From Aquatica leii (Eukaryota > Arthropoda > Insecta > Coleoptera > Lampyridae): 64,000 nt of DNA. The notes under the pieces are model-generated. The model was given only the letters and a program-made list of their open reading frames with translations, was not told where the DNA came from and ran no database searches. Position numbers and translations under genes: made by a program. Of the stretch, positions 43,346 through 57,116 are shown one piece after another (position 1 is the first letter of the stretch; every line of letters starts with the position of its first letter). The stretch is from assembly GCA_035610365.1 (NCBI GenBank), contig CM069436.1:60961505-61025504 (forward strand), written 5' to 3'.

Positions 43346-46300
43346 AATTGAAATACGGAACTAAATACCAGAGATAAAAGCAAATCTGCGCGCGAAACTT
43401 TGTTTTATACATCCCTCGCTGCGTTGCCTTACATGTCTTAAAGAACTACTACTTGATATTAGTTCAGTTTGCTGAACGAGACCTGGTGAATTAGTTCATA
43501 ATAAAGAATCAAAATTTCCATCACTACATTCTTTAAATAATGGATAGCTAACTGATAAATTAAAAGTGAAGCCAAAATCGGCCATTCGCTTAGTACGGCA
43601 CATATTATGTAACGCCATATAGCAATCTGAGTATCTCACAAATTACTATTAAAGAAAGCCATATGTATGCGTGCTTTTTTTAAATAGTAGTTTAAGAGAT
43701 ACTCATAACATGGAAGGGTGGCAATCCGTAGTACAAGCAGTATTGATAATATAACATTTGTGTAATGTTTTTTTTTGTGTTTTGTGAAATTCTATGGGTA
43801 TGTAACTACAGGTATTACTTAGGTATCGTAAAGAGCTATAAAATTAATTCAAATTTGTAAACACTTTGTATAAAAATTTTAGCGTTATAGAAACATTACA
43901 TGTTTTCTTTGTTTGGTAAAATGAATGCATTGGCGTCTATTTTAATTTTGTCGATTCAATTGTTTTATATGTATAATGCATTTCAAAATCAATTTATGTA
44001 GAATTATTAAACGATATTTTTCACGAATTATTAATTAAAACTTAAAATTACTAAATCGACATGTCTTAAAGGATTATTTGAAATGTAATTTAGACTCGTT
44101 GCATTTTCTTTATTTTATAATTTTGTTTATGTATAATTTTGGACTGAACATTAAGCGTTGGAAATTTAATTGTAATGATTAACTATTTTATATTTACCTT
44201 AGAAGATTATTTAAATTGGTAGTGGGTTTGTGCAGATGTTTCTTTGTTTGTAAAAAGAAGCTACTTAAACGTTTTTGCCATGTTGGTTTTGTCATTTGTA
44301 TACTTGAAAAACACCAGTGTATGCATTGCCTTGTAAAATGTAATCTAATGTTTTATTGACCGTAAAGGGCGCACATTTTGAGGTTGCAAGTTGCTTTCTT
44401 TTAGATTAGACCCTTCTTGTATTATATTATAATTGCCTACTTTATGTATTAAAGTCGCAATAGGTTCCTTCTTGATATATAGACGTTACATTTTTATAAC
44501 TTTTGTTTGATATATTATTGTGTGTTTATTATATATGTATGTGTATTTTTAGTCTTTGTTTATTTGTTTTAACCATTCAACTAATAGCTGTGCACGTGTT
44601 TATATGTGTTGGGGTTTAAACCTGTCATGGTATCTGTGTATTCGTTTAATTGACTTAAATTTGAGATGTCCTAACTTTCTGATGATTATCAATTCTTTGA
44701 TTAAAAATTGATTTTAATTCAGTTCAAGACCGAAAGAGTTTTCTGCCTGTTCTTTCTCTCCTACTACAGGTTCTACCAAACAGGAAGTTTCCGTTAAAAT
44801 TTGAGTTCTACTTAAATAAAAACCTTGATTTACTTTTGCTGTGTGTTTTATTTAACTTACTGCAGCACATCGAAAGTAAAGAGTGCATAACAAACTTAAC
44901 GGTAGGATACCTGCGAATTAAAGCGCTAGACAAAATGGAATTTATATAATAACAATAAACTTTGGAAAATTTATTTAATTGAAATCTAACAAAATATTTT
45001 GTGACAAATATTTTCATTTTTTGCAAACTTCTCCATCTTTATTAATAAGCAATATAAAAGTTAAAACTTTCAGATCAATTTTTTATAAATGTATTAAAGC
45101 TGTGTAGGTCAAATTTTGACCAATAATTGGTTATATAGTGTTCTAGGCATTAAAGAAGTTTCTCTCAATAATTACAATATTTGTAGAAGTTATGAACAAT
45201 TTTATTGCACAATTCATTAAATAAAAACGTTTTTTTCTTATAACAATCTTAATGTTTAAAGAATATTTTTGAAATTATGTTAACTCCTAGTCAACGCATT
45301 TAGCCAAGTACATGTGAAATTTGAAGCATGTACGAGTAACAATTATTTCGAAAATCAGTTTGAAAAACTATCAAAATTTAGGCAATATTAAAAATACATG
45401 GCGCGTTTTATTTAAAATGACAGGGGCAGCAGGTACTCGGAGGCGGAGTTTATAAAACAAGAATTTGCCGATTACGGGTAAAGCATATTTGAACAAATAA
45501 GTATTGTTAAAATTCTGCTAAATGTTATTCTTACTATGCCATATGCAAATCTTCTGTAGAAACTAGTAAATCATATTTCGGTTTATTTCTATCTATTAAT
45601 GCTACATTACGTTTACTCTACATATTGACAATTGTAACAGATAGTGTATAAAAATATTTATTAGCTATTACGTACGGAATTGAGAATGCAAAAAGGGCGA
45701 TTTCAAAATTTGAATATTTTACAAATTTAAAAGTAAAATTGTGTTTTTTTTATTCACGATAAATACATTTTTTTGCAAACAAGTCCCGATGGACGATTGA
45801 CGATAGTACAATTATAGAAGTAAATAAGTGTTTATTTTCATTAAGAAACCAAAAAAATTAAAGAAAATGCAATATAAAATTAAAAAATTTGCGTTGCTGT
45901 AAATGAAAGGAGCGAGTTATATTTAAAACAAAACCATAGCTATGTGCATCAATTTCAAGGACAAATGCTTACTGTAAAAAAACATTTGCTATTTAGGTGG
46001 TATTATGTATTATATACAAATGTGGATCTAGAAATTATTAAAATAAATTAAAACGAGATATTTTGTAAAAAAATGTTATTAAGATAAATTAAATTTTGAG
46101 AAACGCATTGTATTCCGGAACTTGTCGATTCTAGAATCCAAAGGGACATGAAAACTAGAATATAAATCAAAATACACATGTATATTTTTCAATCAATGGT
46201 TTAATAGATACTTTGCACACAGCATTGTTATTTTATTTGTGACATTAATTCACGACTAACGATTTTGTTTGCAAATTTTTGAATGTATATACGTAATATA

Positions 46301-48121
46301 AATACATATTTCGTTATAAACTTTTGCTTGTAAAACTAAATAATCAAATTGTTTTTAAAGAAGTCGCTCTTATACAATTAGATTTTTTTTTTGTAAAATC
46401 AAATTAAACAATAAGCGCATAGTGTGTGAAAAGAGAGTGGGAACAGCGTCTAGTAGCCAAAGAAAGCGAACGTTACTGTGCAATCCGTTTTTGATAAGAA
46501 TATAATACAAACCACCAGCGCTAGACAATCAGAATACCCGAAAAAAACCACACATTTTTTATATTTGATAATAACAAACAAAACAATGTCTTTAAAAGAA
46601 CTTGTACCGTATTACTTTCAAGAAAAAAATGTATTCGATTTAGATTATAGTGATATGCAATTAAAATGCAATTACCAGTACTTTTATGTATACTATAAAA
46701 AAATATTTGAATAGATATACGCTGCCCATCCGGGCAAGTACAAACAAATATATCAGTTACCTGAGTACCCTTTAGAGTACCCTAAGTCTATTGTTTAAAA
46801 TTTAGGACCGCCCAAATAAGATTTATGAGTTTGTGTAGTTTTAGTTGCATACTATCACTTGTATTCAGATGTACCGATATTACTACCATCTATACAAAAA
46901 TTTTACGAACTTAATATGGGTATCCTACCGTTAATACAACGTAGAAGAGGCATACTTTTAATTCGTGGATTTTAGTTTTTAAACACGCGTGGGTTACATT
47001 AAAAAATTAAAAAAAAACGATGTCATGTTTCTCTTCACGCCTATTTAAACTTTAGCTGATTCATTTCCAACTTTGTATAAATGATTTAGATAGATTGTAA
47101 TAAAAAATACAGTGACGGAATAAAGAACGTATAATAAAAAGTAAAAATACATTTAATGAATGCAAAATAATAATTTGACCACGGCAGCAATCGTAAGCAC
47201 AGACCTCAGGGTGATGGGTTGAATTCAAGTAAATACAAAGATGTGAACTCCTTAAATTTATTAATTATAACTTAATATACTATTTACATTAAAGAACAAT
47301 ATTTGAATTAAACATATTAGAAATAAAACAGGATTTAAAATAAAATATTAGGTGATGAATAAAAAGCGTAAAATCTTACACCTAATAAGTAATTAATATT
47401 AAATGCAAAAAAAATAGTAAACGGTTAATTTGTTATCGAGTGAACAGTTTTAATAACACAATTTAATTATTTGAAGATAAAATGCAGTATCTTAATTTTA
47501 GTTGACTCACCATGTTTAATATAACGTTATCGGATATCTTCTATTTTTAGCACATACTTTGTTGTTGTGATAAAATTCTTCTAAAAGAATGCAGATTTCA
47601 AAACACACCAGCAAGCATGAAATATCAATGTATAATAAACTCCATTAACGAAAAATCCAGTAATTAAACGACAAAACCAAAATGAAAGATCCCGTTAGAA
47701 ACGAAATACCAGTAAATAAAAAGAAAGGCGAAGAGAAGGCCCTAAATATAAATAATTAGAATGGTTTTTTAAATGACATCATGTACTCACGTTACAATTA
47801 GCAACGGTCTTCAAAATAAATTCCTTTGTCTTAACTATTGCGCAACATTGCGAAGTCACTAAAAATGTTGAATTCAATAGAAAAATTATATCAGAATAAA
47901 GGTAAACTCACCAATAATTAGATGGAATGAATAAAAATTAAATTACATAGGTTTTTACGCCATAATCAAGAAAATTTTGTCTTTCTCGCATCACACACGT
48001 GAACTGCGCGAGATTGTTCAAACGGAAGTGGAAGTTTTAGCTACCTCAAGTCGAGTTAGAACAACGCGACGTTGCCAAACTGAATAAATTTACATGCAAT
48101 ATTAGTTGCAAAAATAAACGA
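43346..48121. other. No gene seen in 4.8 kb of AT-rich DNA
   Basis: I found no conserved frame, repeat array or transposon end. Small open frames (44808-45026, 46478-46714) match nothing I recognise and have the composition of chance frames. The segment 47990-48120 is GC-richer and may be the 5' leader of the exon candidate that follows. Confidence 0.5.
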
Positions 48122-48221
48122 ATGAACGGGACGTTACAGGATGACCTCAGTGGTTACAGCAAAAAGGAGATCTTGACCTCGAACAACTGTCTCCGGTGTC
48201 TCCGAACCAAGGACTCTGCAG
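48122..48221 (+). CDS. Candidate first coding exon of an unidentified gene
   Basis: ATG opens a 33-codon frame, MNGTLQDDLSGYSKKEIL then TSNNCLRCLRTKDSA, ending at a donor-like G|GTACGC (48222 onward). The frame sits in a GC-richer island of about 250 bp (47990-48240) inside very AT-rich DNA, and codon use is unlike the surrounding noise. A CxxC pair is visible. No acceptor exon could be matched in the following 4 kb, which would make that stretch a large first intron. I do not recognise the protein. It could be a conserved regulatory gene's 5' exon or chance. Confidence 0.35.
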
Positions 48222-51200
48222 GTACGCTCGGAGTGGCGCCTATTATTTTTCCTCTTAATGTAGTATAGCATTTTTAACCACGCCCACTCACCAACATCTC
48301 AGCTAAACGTGGTTGTTAACAACAGAAGTTTTACTTACAACTAGAGTTTTACGATGGTAACATTTTAAAGTTGACAGATTTTGTTAGTAACAAATGTAGT
48401 ACTTATATTACATTTGTCATGTTTTGAGTGTTTTTTAATTTTTTTACAAAGAAAAATTAAAAAAACTGCACAAAAAATCTCTCGTCGACAGTCTAGTAGC
48501 ATAACTTACTTCTCATAAACGTTCCGTATAAGATATCTTGTTTATAAGATTTAATATTTATTTTTCAAAAGAATTACTGATAGATATTTTGTCAAGAAAA
48601 TCTTACAGTAATTTTGAATTTCAATTTAATTCGTTATTAAATTTTTGAGTTACAAAAATAAAATTTCGAAAACATTATTACTCGGGGATTTTTTATTATA
48701 AAACCGAAACCTAAACTTGCACAAATTGATGCAAGAGGGTCGTATTAAATTGACGTTTTAAGGCTGGCATCAACTTGTATAACCGAAGCATCTTTAATGT
48801 AGATTTTCCATTCTACGTTTTTTACATTTTTTTAATAAAATAAAATAATTCCTTATATTCAATCTGAAAGTATAGACACATGAATATTTTTTTAGAATGA
48901 AAATGTAAATATACTTTAATTCTATATTTATTGTATTAAACTGCTTGTTTAAAATTAAAATTACATTCATAAATTTTTCCTAGGCAGGTACAATCTCATA
49001 TTAAAAAAAACTTTTATGTTCAAAAATACAGTATTACATTTTTACGATTATACTTAATTTGTTGAATTTTTTATTTATTCCATGAGAAAGCTAAATGTTC
49101 CGTTTGTAAATTTTAATATATTTTTGTTAGTAATATATCAACAAGTAAATGTTAGGCTATTAAAGAAAATAGATTGCATCTTGAAACAAAAATAAAATCT
49201 GTAGTTAATTTGTATAACTATTTGTAAAAAATGCTTAATAATATTATAGTAAATTTAGTTTGTTTTTTATCCAAAATTAATTAAATCTATTAGATTAAGA
49301 AAAATTAAATTAAAGCCAGGTGGAGTAGATGCAATCACGGCAAACCTAATAGTGTTTTTTATTAATTAAATATTTTTTGGATAAGCTAGCACAAGGCGCA
49401 TGTTGGTCCTGGACCGACGTTTGCCTGGGTAGTGCGCAACGGATCGTTGCGTCTTCACGCAGATCACACAGCCTCTCGTATTTAAAGAACCATTTTCATA
49501 TCAATTACGGAAATTAATTGATTTTTCTGTTGGAATCGTAAATTTTACAACGATATGTGTTTTTTTTCCAAGAAGAAATAATAGTGGAATGAGCGGGTAA
49601 GTAAGAAACAAAACGCATGAGCCATGAGTGTAAATCGTTCTAAAAAACATCTTTAATATTCATACTGTATTTTTTAAATAAATATTAATTGGCGTTTAAT
49701 TTTTTTCATTAAAATTTACAATTACCATTTGTTTACTAGCATTTTTCTATTGTTCTCGAGCTTTAAAATGCGAGTACAACAAAGAAAGCTTTTCTTTTGT
49801 TCGCTGAAAAACGAAATAATTGCGACATCTAAAGCTTAGTGTATTTTTTGATGTTTTAAGTATTTTTATTGTCTCAAACTACTATAAAGTAGCGCGTATC
49901 AAAGTGTATAAAAAAATTAGTTTTTTCTTTGATGAATTTCGTTTTTTTGCAGACTTCGCTTTTGCAATGTTTCATCAAAAATTACATAAAAGAGATAAAA
50001 AGAATGATAAATTGCTGTACATTTTGTAAAAGTTAGTGGGAGTTTTAGTTACACACTGCTAAAAAGTTAGAAAATTTATATGTTTAATTTTGGATCATTT
50101 TTAATTAATTTGTACATTTATTTGAGCGTTATTTCCGCTTTTTGCTGTAAGTAAGATTTATGTAATGTTACAGGTAGTTTACAATAATTTTTATTACAGC
50201 GTCCCGCAGACAATTATCGTTTAGTCGCTTTCTCTTAATGGACGTTAAGCTCTTTCAAAACAAAATTACGACATAATGTAATTAAGCGTAGTCGTTAAGG
50301 ACCTAAAACGATAAAATTTAGAAAAAAATTATCATTAACGAAAAACTTCCGTCTCGGGTGTAAAAATTTTTTTTTTATTTGATAAATGCAGATTGTTTTC
50401 GATGTTTCAGGACACATTTCCGATGGTTATCTACCGCGAGAACGTATTCGTTCACATTGTCCATTGATTTTTCGATAAAGCATACCGAACAAAATTGCAT
50501 TTACATCGTTTCCAGTGTCAGGTAACTCTGAAATTCAATTTAAACAAAATTTGAGAGATTTAAAGTTGAACCGTTTTTTACGCGATTTAACTAGTAAAAA
50601 TAATTGTTTGTTAAATTCGTAGAAAATTAAATATTTTTCGCGGTTATATTTTTAACGTGTGTCCTCTTTCGACCTGCGGCATAGGGATTATATAAAAAAC
50701 AGTATTTTTTACTCTACTACAAGTTTTAAGATGATGTCGGATAAATGTGACTGTAGTTTTGTAGTTTTATATTCCATTATCAATGAAAAATAAACGAATC
50801 TACTAAATGTAAATGTTTTATAATGATCACAAGAAAATTACTAAAAAAAACCTTGTTTTTAAGAAATTAGTCAGTAGCTTACACTTTTCAATGGACTTAC
50901 AGGAAGTGTGACTCTTCATCAACTTCGGTGTCCAAATCTTCTACATCTGGCTAAATACAAGCTTTCATCTTATATTTTTACAAATATCAAAACTTAGTTT
51001 GTTAAAGCTCAAACTATTAAAACCATCTTTCTTTCGAACTATTTATTTCTACTTTTGTTTTATTCTTAAGACTTTCTAGCATTTTATACATAATAACTTC
51101 TGCATTACCGGATACATTTTATTTGAAACATTTCTTCATATTTGCTTTACAGCAAGTTTTGGCACAAAATTGCAGCTGAGGGTTTAACAAACAAAGCTAA

Positions 51201-52229
51201 GCTTCTAAAAACATTACTAACTTCTTTAAAATTATGTTTTTGGACGTTATAAGCTGGTTTTATTTGACGTGTTGATATTTTTTGTTGATGTCTGTACCTT
51301 TTTGAAGAATTAAAATAATCCTTAAATGGCGGTTTTTTTGTGTACGCAATTTGATAATTGTTACTTTATTAGCGCGTGTGCAACGTTAATTTTGTCGTTA
51401 CACCGATTGATTATTTGGTTACACTCTGTAACTTGCATTTCTATTAAATATATTTTTTGGGGCGATTGTTTCTTAATTTTCGACGACGTTGCTTCAATGT
51501 ACAGCTAAAACTGTTATTAATTTTTACTTCTGTGGGTGTTGTGATATTGTACGTTCTTCACTAAGTGAAAAACTAAAGTGATATGGTAAGCTAATCAAGT
51601 TTGTTATGTTTATTTCACATATTTATTAATACGTGCGCGTGTCACTCGACCTCCATACATATCTGCGCTCTTTTTTTCTTTAAGAGATGTTAACACATAG
51701 TCTTTTAGATAGTCGGGCTTATTCCGATCTCTTAGGGCTATTACCAGTTTTGGCCCTATTTTTACTACTTAAATTAGGTTTCATATTTACAATATCTTCG
51801 TATTCTTGACCGTAAAGCGACGGAAGATCTTGCATAACTGCAGGGTAATTACCACCAGCCATGTAACTAAGAATCATTTATTTTTTCTGAATACTCTATA
51901 CTCCGTTTTCATATTGTATCAACGAGTTTCTGTAACCCAACCAATTATGGTTCAGTACTGCCATATATAATTAATCCAAACAGAAACACCTATTTTTAAA
52001 TGAGAAAGGTATCTAGCAGCGTAGCTTCAGTTATAATTATTTACATGTTTCTCTTTATATTCCGCTTTCTTCTGAATGAAAGATGTAGCATCTACACAAC
52101 TGTTAACTTATTAGGTTATTATTATTTATTGTTAATTGTTAAGCCATTCGGCCTTACAATAGGTTACGTTACCCTTACATCATTCTCTTAACATAATAAT
52201 ATAATTTGTACAGAAATTTAAAAAACTAA
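48222..52229. other. No gene seen in 4.0 kb of AT-rich DNA
   Basis: No convincing frame on either strand. A GC-richer patch at about 49380-49490 (with ATGTTGGTCCTGGACCGAC, a short palindrome) has no assignable function. Small frames at 49820-50029, 51326-51508 and 52000-52191 look like chance. Confidence 0.5.
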
Positions 52230-52286
52230 AAAACTTTCTCCCCTAAAATCTTCCCATCACCATCTTAATATTCTAATACGTTAGAC

Positions 52287-55200
52287 CTAACCCTCCCCTC
52301 TTATCCTTGTTTCCTTTACTGCTTTCATCCAATCCAATCCCTCCCCCTCCACCCCAAGCAAAGCCTTCCTTCCCCTCATTTCTTCCCTTAGCTCGCCACA
52401 CTGCTCACTCAATTGTTCTATGTCCTCCCATCCCTCCCCACATAAGCTACATCTCCTCATTACATCCTCTTTCCAATACTTATTTAAATTCTCCTCATTT
52501 CCGCATCTAAACCTGGCTATAAGTCGTTTTTCTCCTAAGCTTCTCCTCCCCATCAGATACTTAGGAACCCCCCTGGACACTATATTCCCATACCTTACGT
52601 TATACTTTCCTTCCTTTATCTTTCCTTCCCTCTCTTGCACCTGCGAATCTTTATCTCTTCTTACTATCTCCCCCGTATTTAACCTCCCTTCCTCTCTCCT
52701 TCTTTCCATCTCTTCTCTTGCGAAGCCTCCTCGTTGATAGTACAGTTTCCTTTCTTCCTGTCCATATATGTTTTTGCTATCTTTTACCGTCCTCCAGCAA
52801 CATTGCAAAATTTTACATTCTCTCCTTACGTTTATTTTCTCTTCATAACCTATCGCCCCTTTCCCTGCTTCTATTCTAATCTTCTCTAACTTACCCTTTT
52901 CCTCTATTATGTACCCTGGCGCCTCCCTGTCTAAACCTAGTATCCATTTCCAATATTTTATTTGTACCCTTTCCAATAGGTTCCACTCTTTCCAACCCCA
53001 TACCTCCACTCCGTACATCATCACACTTTTAATCAATTTTTCAAACAGCCATCTTCTCTTCTCGATCTGCTTCCCAAATACTCTTTCCTCTAAACTCCAT
53101 ACCTGCCCTAATATCCTGTTACCCTTCTTTGCTAACTCCCTTATATGCGCATCATCTTTATTATCATGCTTTAGCCTATATCCCAAAAATGTCACTTCAT
53201 TCACTGCCTCTATCTTCTGTTCTCCCCAACTTAACTCCTCCTTTTTCTTCCCTCTTCTCCCTTTTTGAAAAACTACCATCTTAGACGTTCTCACATTTAA
53301 ACCCAAGCCTTTCCTTTCCAGATACCTCTTTATCGTATTTATCATACCTTTCATCTCCAACTCATTTTTTGCCACCATGACCATATCGTCTGCATATGCC
53401 AACACCCACACTTTAATCCCTCCCTCCATGACAACCCCACCACACTGACCACACTTCTTCTATGTCCCCTATATACAGTGCAAATAAAATAAGACTAAGA
53501 GGACACCCCTGCCTTAGCCCCTTCCTCGTTCAAAACACTTCACTAACACTATCCTCTATTTTTACCCTATTCTTAGTCTCTTTATATATTCCTTCCAGTT
53601 TCCTTACTAGTTGTTCCTCTATTCTCTTTTTCCTTAACACCCTCCATAGCTTTTCCCTATTCACATTATCAAACGCAGCTTCTATGTCCATAAAGAACGC
53701 GTATACCTTACCCCTTTTCTTATCTAGCTCTCCATTAACTAACTGTTTCAATATATAAACATTGTCTATTGCCCTTCTTTCCACTCTAAATCCCATCTGC
53801 CAATCTGGTAATAGTCTTTTTTCTTTCACTTCCTTTTCCAATCTCCTTTGAATAATCATGACATACAATTTATAACTTACATTAGTGACACTAATCCCTG
53901 TATAATTCTTTACCTCCTTCCTATTCCCTCCCTTATAAACCGGCAGAATTAAACTTTTTTTCCAACTCCCTGGCAATTCCTCCGTTTTCCATATTGTATT
54001 AAAAATTTTCCTTATATTTCCTCTCACTCTCTCCCCTACATATTTCCATTGTTCTCCTTGCGTACCGTCCGTTCCTGCCGTCTTTTTTAATTTTAGTCTA
54101 TTTATTGCTTCCTCCATTTCCTCTTTCGTTATCTCCCACCCCTCCTGTATTGCATTTACCTCTTGCAATATCACCTGCCCTGGTCCTTCTATTGTTCCCT
54201 CCAAACGCTCCATACAATAACCCCGCCACACCTTTATATCCGTTAAACCTCCTCTCCTCTTACCTATTCTTCTCTCTTTGTTTAGAAATTCCCACACTTC
54301 TCCTTCTTTCTTTATTTCTATTACTTGTTTCTCCATTTCCTCTTTATACGACACCTTTCTTTCAGAACATACATTTTTAAAATTCACTTTCTTCTCCTTA
54401 TACTCCTGCACATTTGTTATACCTTTCTTCCATCTTCTTCTAGCATTTCTCATCTCTGTTTTTGTCTCTCTACATTCTCTATTCCACCACCTATTTTCGT
54501 TCCTCTTTTTTCCTTGTCTTCTCTCAAACCTTTTCTTTTCTGCTGCCTTCTCCATTTCTGCAGTCAACTTCTTTAGTCTTTCTTCCCCCCCTACATCTCC
54601 CCAAATCACTTGCTTCAACTTCATCTTATATCTTTCTATGCTTTCCTTCAGTCCACACCTTTTTTACTTCCAATCGCCTCTGTTCCTCATTAATTCCCTG
54701 CTCCTTTCCTTTTAAAATCATTTCCAGTGGCTGATGATCCGATTCCTTTTCATCCCCCACTTTAAAACTTTCTATGTCCTCCCACATCTCTCCACTCACT
54801 ATCACGTAATCGATCACCGATTCCCCCTCCCTCCCATATAAATGTAGTCACCTCTGTCCCCCTCCTCTATATTTCCATTAAGAATTGACCATGCTTTTTC
54901 CTAACACATCTCCACTAACATTTTCCCATTCCTATTAACTGTCTTATCCATGCTAACTCTTCTCTTTACTTCCCCTCCTATAATCACTTCTCCCTTTTCC
55001 CTTGTTCTCGCGTTAAAATTACCCCCTATAATAATCTTTTCCATTTTCTCCCCCTGTACCATTTTCTCAATCTGTTCACTTATCATCCTCATATCCCGCC
55101 CATAAACTGTTAACACTATATATTTTTCCTTTCCTTTTCTGACCACATAATTTTTTACAATTCCTTTCCCTTGCTTCTCGTTTCCCTCCTCTTCTTCAAC

Positions 55201-55458
55201 CGACCAGTTCCTTTTTATGCCCGTTAGTATCCCTCCCCTTGCTCTACCTTTACTTTCTTTTCTAGTTGCAAATTCCACCTTCCAATTATAACCCTCTGGT
55301 AATTTTTCCTTCCATACTTCCCAGTCTTTTTCGTCCAACCATGTTTCCGACATTCCCATCATATCAAAACCTTCTACGTATCTCCAAAAATCCTCTCCCT
55401 TATTTTTTATGCCTGCCACATTCCAAAACAATAATTTCATTTGATTCTGCGTTTCCAT
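52287..55458 (-). pseudogene. LINE ORF2: APE endonuclease, reverse transcriptase, CCHC-like finger
   Basis: Endonuclease, 54901-55458: MKLLFWNVAGIKNKG, MSETWLDEKDW, and IIIGGNFNAR, where the usual catalytic Asp of GDFNAR is Asn. The SDHQPL motif follows at 54626-54817 after frame changes. RT, 53530-54624: KLKKTAGTDGTQGEQWK, ISVTNVSYKLYVMIIQRRL, FFMDIEAAFDNVNREKLW. A stop (TGA) interrupts VF*TRKGLRQGCPLS near 53540, and a frame change follows before AYADDMVMVA (53370-53400). The C-terminus has CSLCGEGWEDIEQLSEQC, a Cys-rich finger in which the usual His is Gln. At least four lesions are visible. Confidence 0.82.
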
Positions 55459-55520
55459 CTCTTTTTCCTTAAAACTTGCTAATCCAACATCATTTGATCC
55501 ATCCTTCCCTCCCCCAACTC

Positions 55521-56294
55521 TTAGTTTTTTGCCCCTTTCTTCACTAGAGTTCCCCTCTCCTCATCCCAAAATTTTTCTTCACCTTCCACCCACACTTTCA
55601 AGAATCCTATTTTAATACTTTTCCCCTCTCCCTTCATCTTACTCGCCTCATATCTTATCTTCTTTTGTATATCTATTTCCCTTCTCGTCATGTCATCGTC
55701 TAAATAAATGCTCGTACCTCTTAACCTTCTTTTTTGCTTCCATACATCTAACGTATCCTCAAATGTACCCATCCTTACTAACATTACACGCTCTGCTAAC
55801 TTTCTAGTTTCTACTACTGTTTTCTCAATATTTAAATCCTTCTTCATCCAATTTGCCACTTGCTCCTTTTGCTCCTTCTTTCCATCTTTCACTTCCATAC
55901 CTCTTGTGATTATGTTTGTTCTCCTTTTTTCTTTTTTGGTTTTTTCCCAGCTTCTCTCTATCTTCTCCAATCTGGCCTCCAACTTTCTATACTTTTCTCC
56001 CATTTCTTCAAATTTCCTTTTCCATTCTTCATTTGACTTTCTTAATTCTTCTTTCATCTCTTTTACCTCTTTATTATTCTCTCCCAACTTCTTACCCATC
56101 TTAATTTGTTCCTCTCTTATACTCTTTACTTCTTTTAACAGTTTTTTACACATTTCTACTAACTACCCATCTTTCCTCTCTTTTCCTTCCGCTACCGGTG
56201 ATTTCCTTACTTTGGTGCTCTTCCTGAACACCTCCTCCACCGTAGCTTGCCTTTTTCTTTTTCCTTCTGACCACCCTTCCTCGGAATCCGACAT
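55521..56294 (-). pseudogene. LINE ORF1 protein (coiled coil plus RNA-binding domain), one internal stop
   Basis: The frame opens at ATG 56294 (MSDSEEGWSEGKRKRQ) and runs to 55521, 257 codons, with one in-frame TAG at 56163-56165 that may replace a tryptophan. After it, MCKKLLKEVKSIREEQIK starts a long heptad-like coiled coil (to about WEKTKKEKRR). An L1-ORF1-like RNA-binding region follows (RRTNIITRGMEV, AERVMLVRMGTFED, IYLDDDMTRREIDIQKKIR). Such proteins trimerise and coat the LINE RNA in the cytoplasm. The stop makes this copy unlikely to work. Confidence 0.78.
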
Positions 56295-56300
56295 AATTTC

Positions 56301-56749
56301 CCTTCTCCTCTAAACTTTACACTAATTAACTGTCTGCCCTTTTTGAATAACGAAATGTTAATTATATTAAAATCACCAAAAAAAAACACGTATTTTATGA
56401 CTTAACGAAATATTAATTAAATTAAATTTAAATCACCAAAAAATTCCACTATTTTAAAAATATAAATGCAAAATATAAACGCCGGAAAATCCACGTTGAT
56501 TATAATAGTATCTTATCTGCACGCCGCACCTTATATCGTAATCAAACGACTACGTTTTAAATGCACTACTGCGTTTATCTACCTTTCAAAAATTTTTAAC
56601 TTTAGTTTTACTACCATTAAAACGCGTTATTTTAGATTTAATAAATTAACGTATCTGTACAACCTTCCTCTTTCACCGCCAAAACGTAACGCTTCGGCGG
56701 TACATATACTAAAATTAACTTATTAGGTAAGATAGCTAGATTTGTTGTC
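56301..56749. other. No gene seen
   Basis: AT-rich DNA upstream of the LINE. The frame at 56466-56726 is not supported. Confidence 0.5.
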
Positions 56750-56977
56750 AATTTTCTGGTCATGAGCAACACCACTGAACTAACCCCTGACTCAAAAACG
56801 TGCGCTTTGATATGCTACAAGATCCATAAAATGTCAACGTTTTGTTTTCAGAAAGTTTTTTGCTACTTTAACCGCTGCTTCTATGCAACCGTTTGACTGA
56901 TCAAAATACGGACTGCTAGTAATTTGAAGGAACTTTTCTACCATTTTTGGACATATGCTTACCACATTCAGTTTATC
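56750..56977 (-). pseudogene. LTR-retroelement integrase fragment
   Basis: The minus strand reads FLQITSSPYFDQSNGCIE then AAVKVAKNFL, the region around the third catalytic residue (Glu after SNG) of a Ty3/Gypsy or BEL integrase, followed by degenerate sequence with stops. No LTRs were found nearby. Confidence 0.65.
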
Positions 56978-57116
56978 AAAAACTTACTTAAGATAGATAT
57001 TTAAATAGATTGTTTCATCATCATCCTCTCAGAAATAATCAGTAGTGAAGTCTTTAGTCTACAGAGCTGTTTTTTTTTTAATAAACTCCAAAATCTTTAA
57101 TTCAACTCTTAACCGG

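Larger units (their letters stand above)
52230..56300 (-). mobile_element. Non-LTR retrotransposon (LINE) with two ORFs, near full length, inactivated
   Basis: ORF1 (55521-56294) and ORF2 (52287-55458) lie head to tail on the minus strand with a short gap, as in two-ORF LINEs. The sense strand is extremely purine-rich throughout, so the plus strand is an almost continuous pyrimidine tract. No clear poly(A) tail or target duplication was found, so the limits are approximate. Individual stops and shifts break both ORFs, while most of the coding sequence is well kept. The clade is not resolved from memory; the APE-type endonuclease excludes the R2-like group. Confidence 0.85.

Noticed and set aside
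46478..46714. 78-codon plus-strand frame starting MQSVFDKN
   Set aside because: No recognisable family, no upstream or downstream gene signals, and composition like the surrounding DNA.
49380..49490. GC-richer patch as a tRNA or other small RNA gene
   Set aside because: No cloverleaf or A/B-box arrangement could be made out; only a short palindrome is visible.
52307..56313. Many plus-strand open frames rich in Ser, Pro, Leu and Phe across 52.3-56.3 kb
   Set aside because: They are the complement of the purine-rich LINE ORFs; low-complexity translations without motifs.
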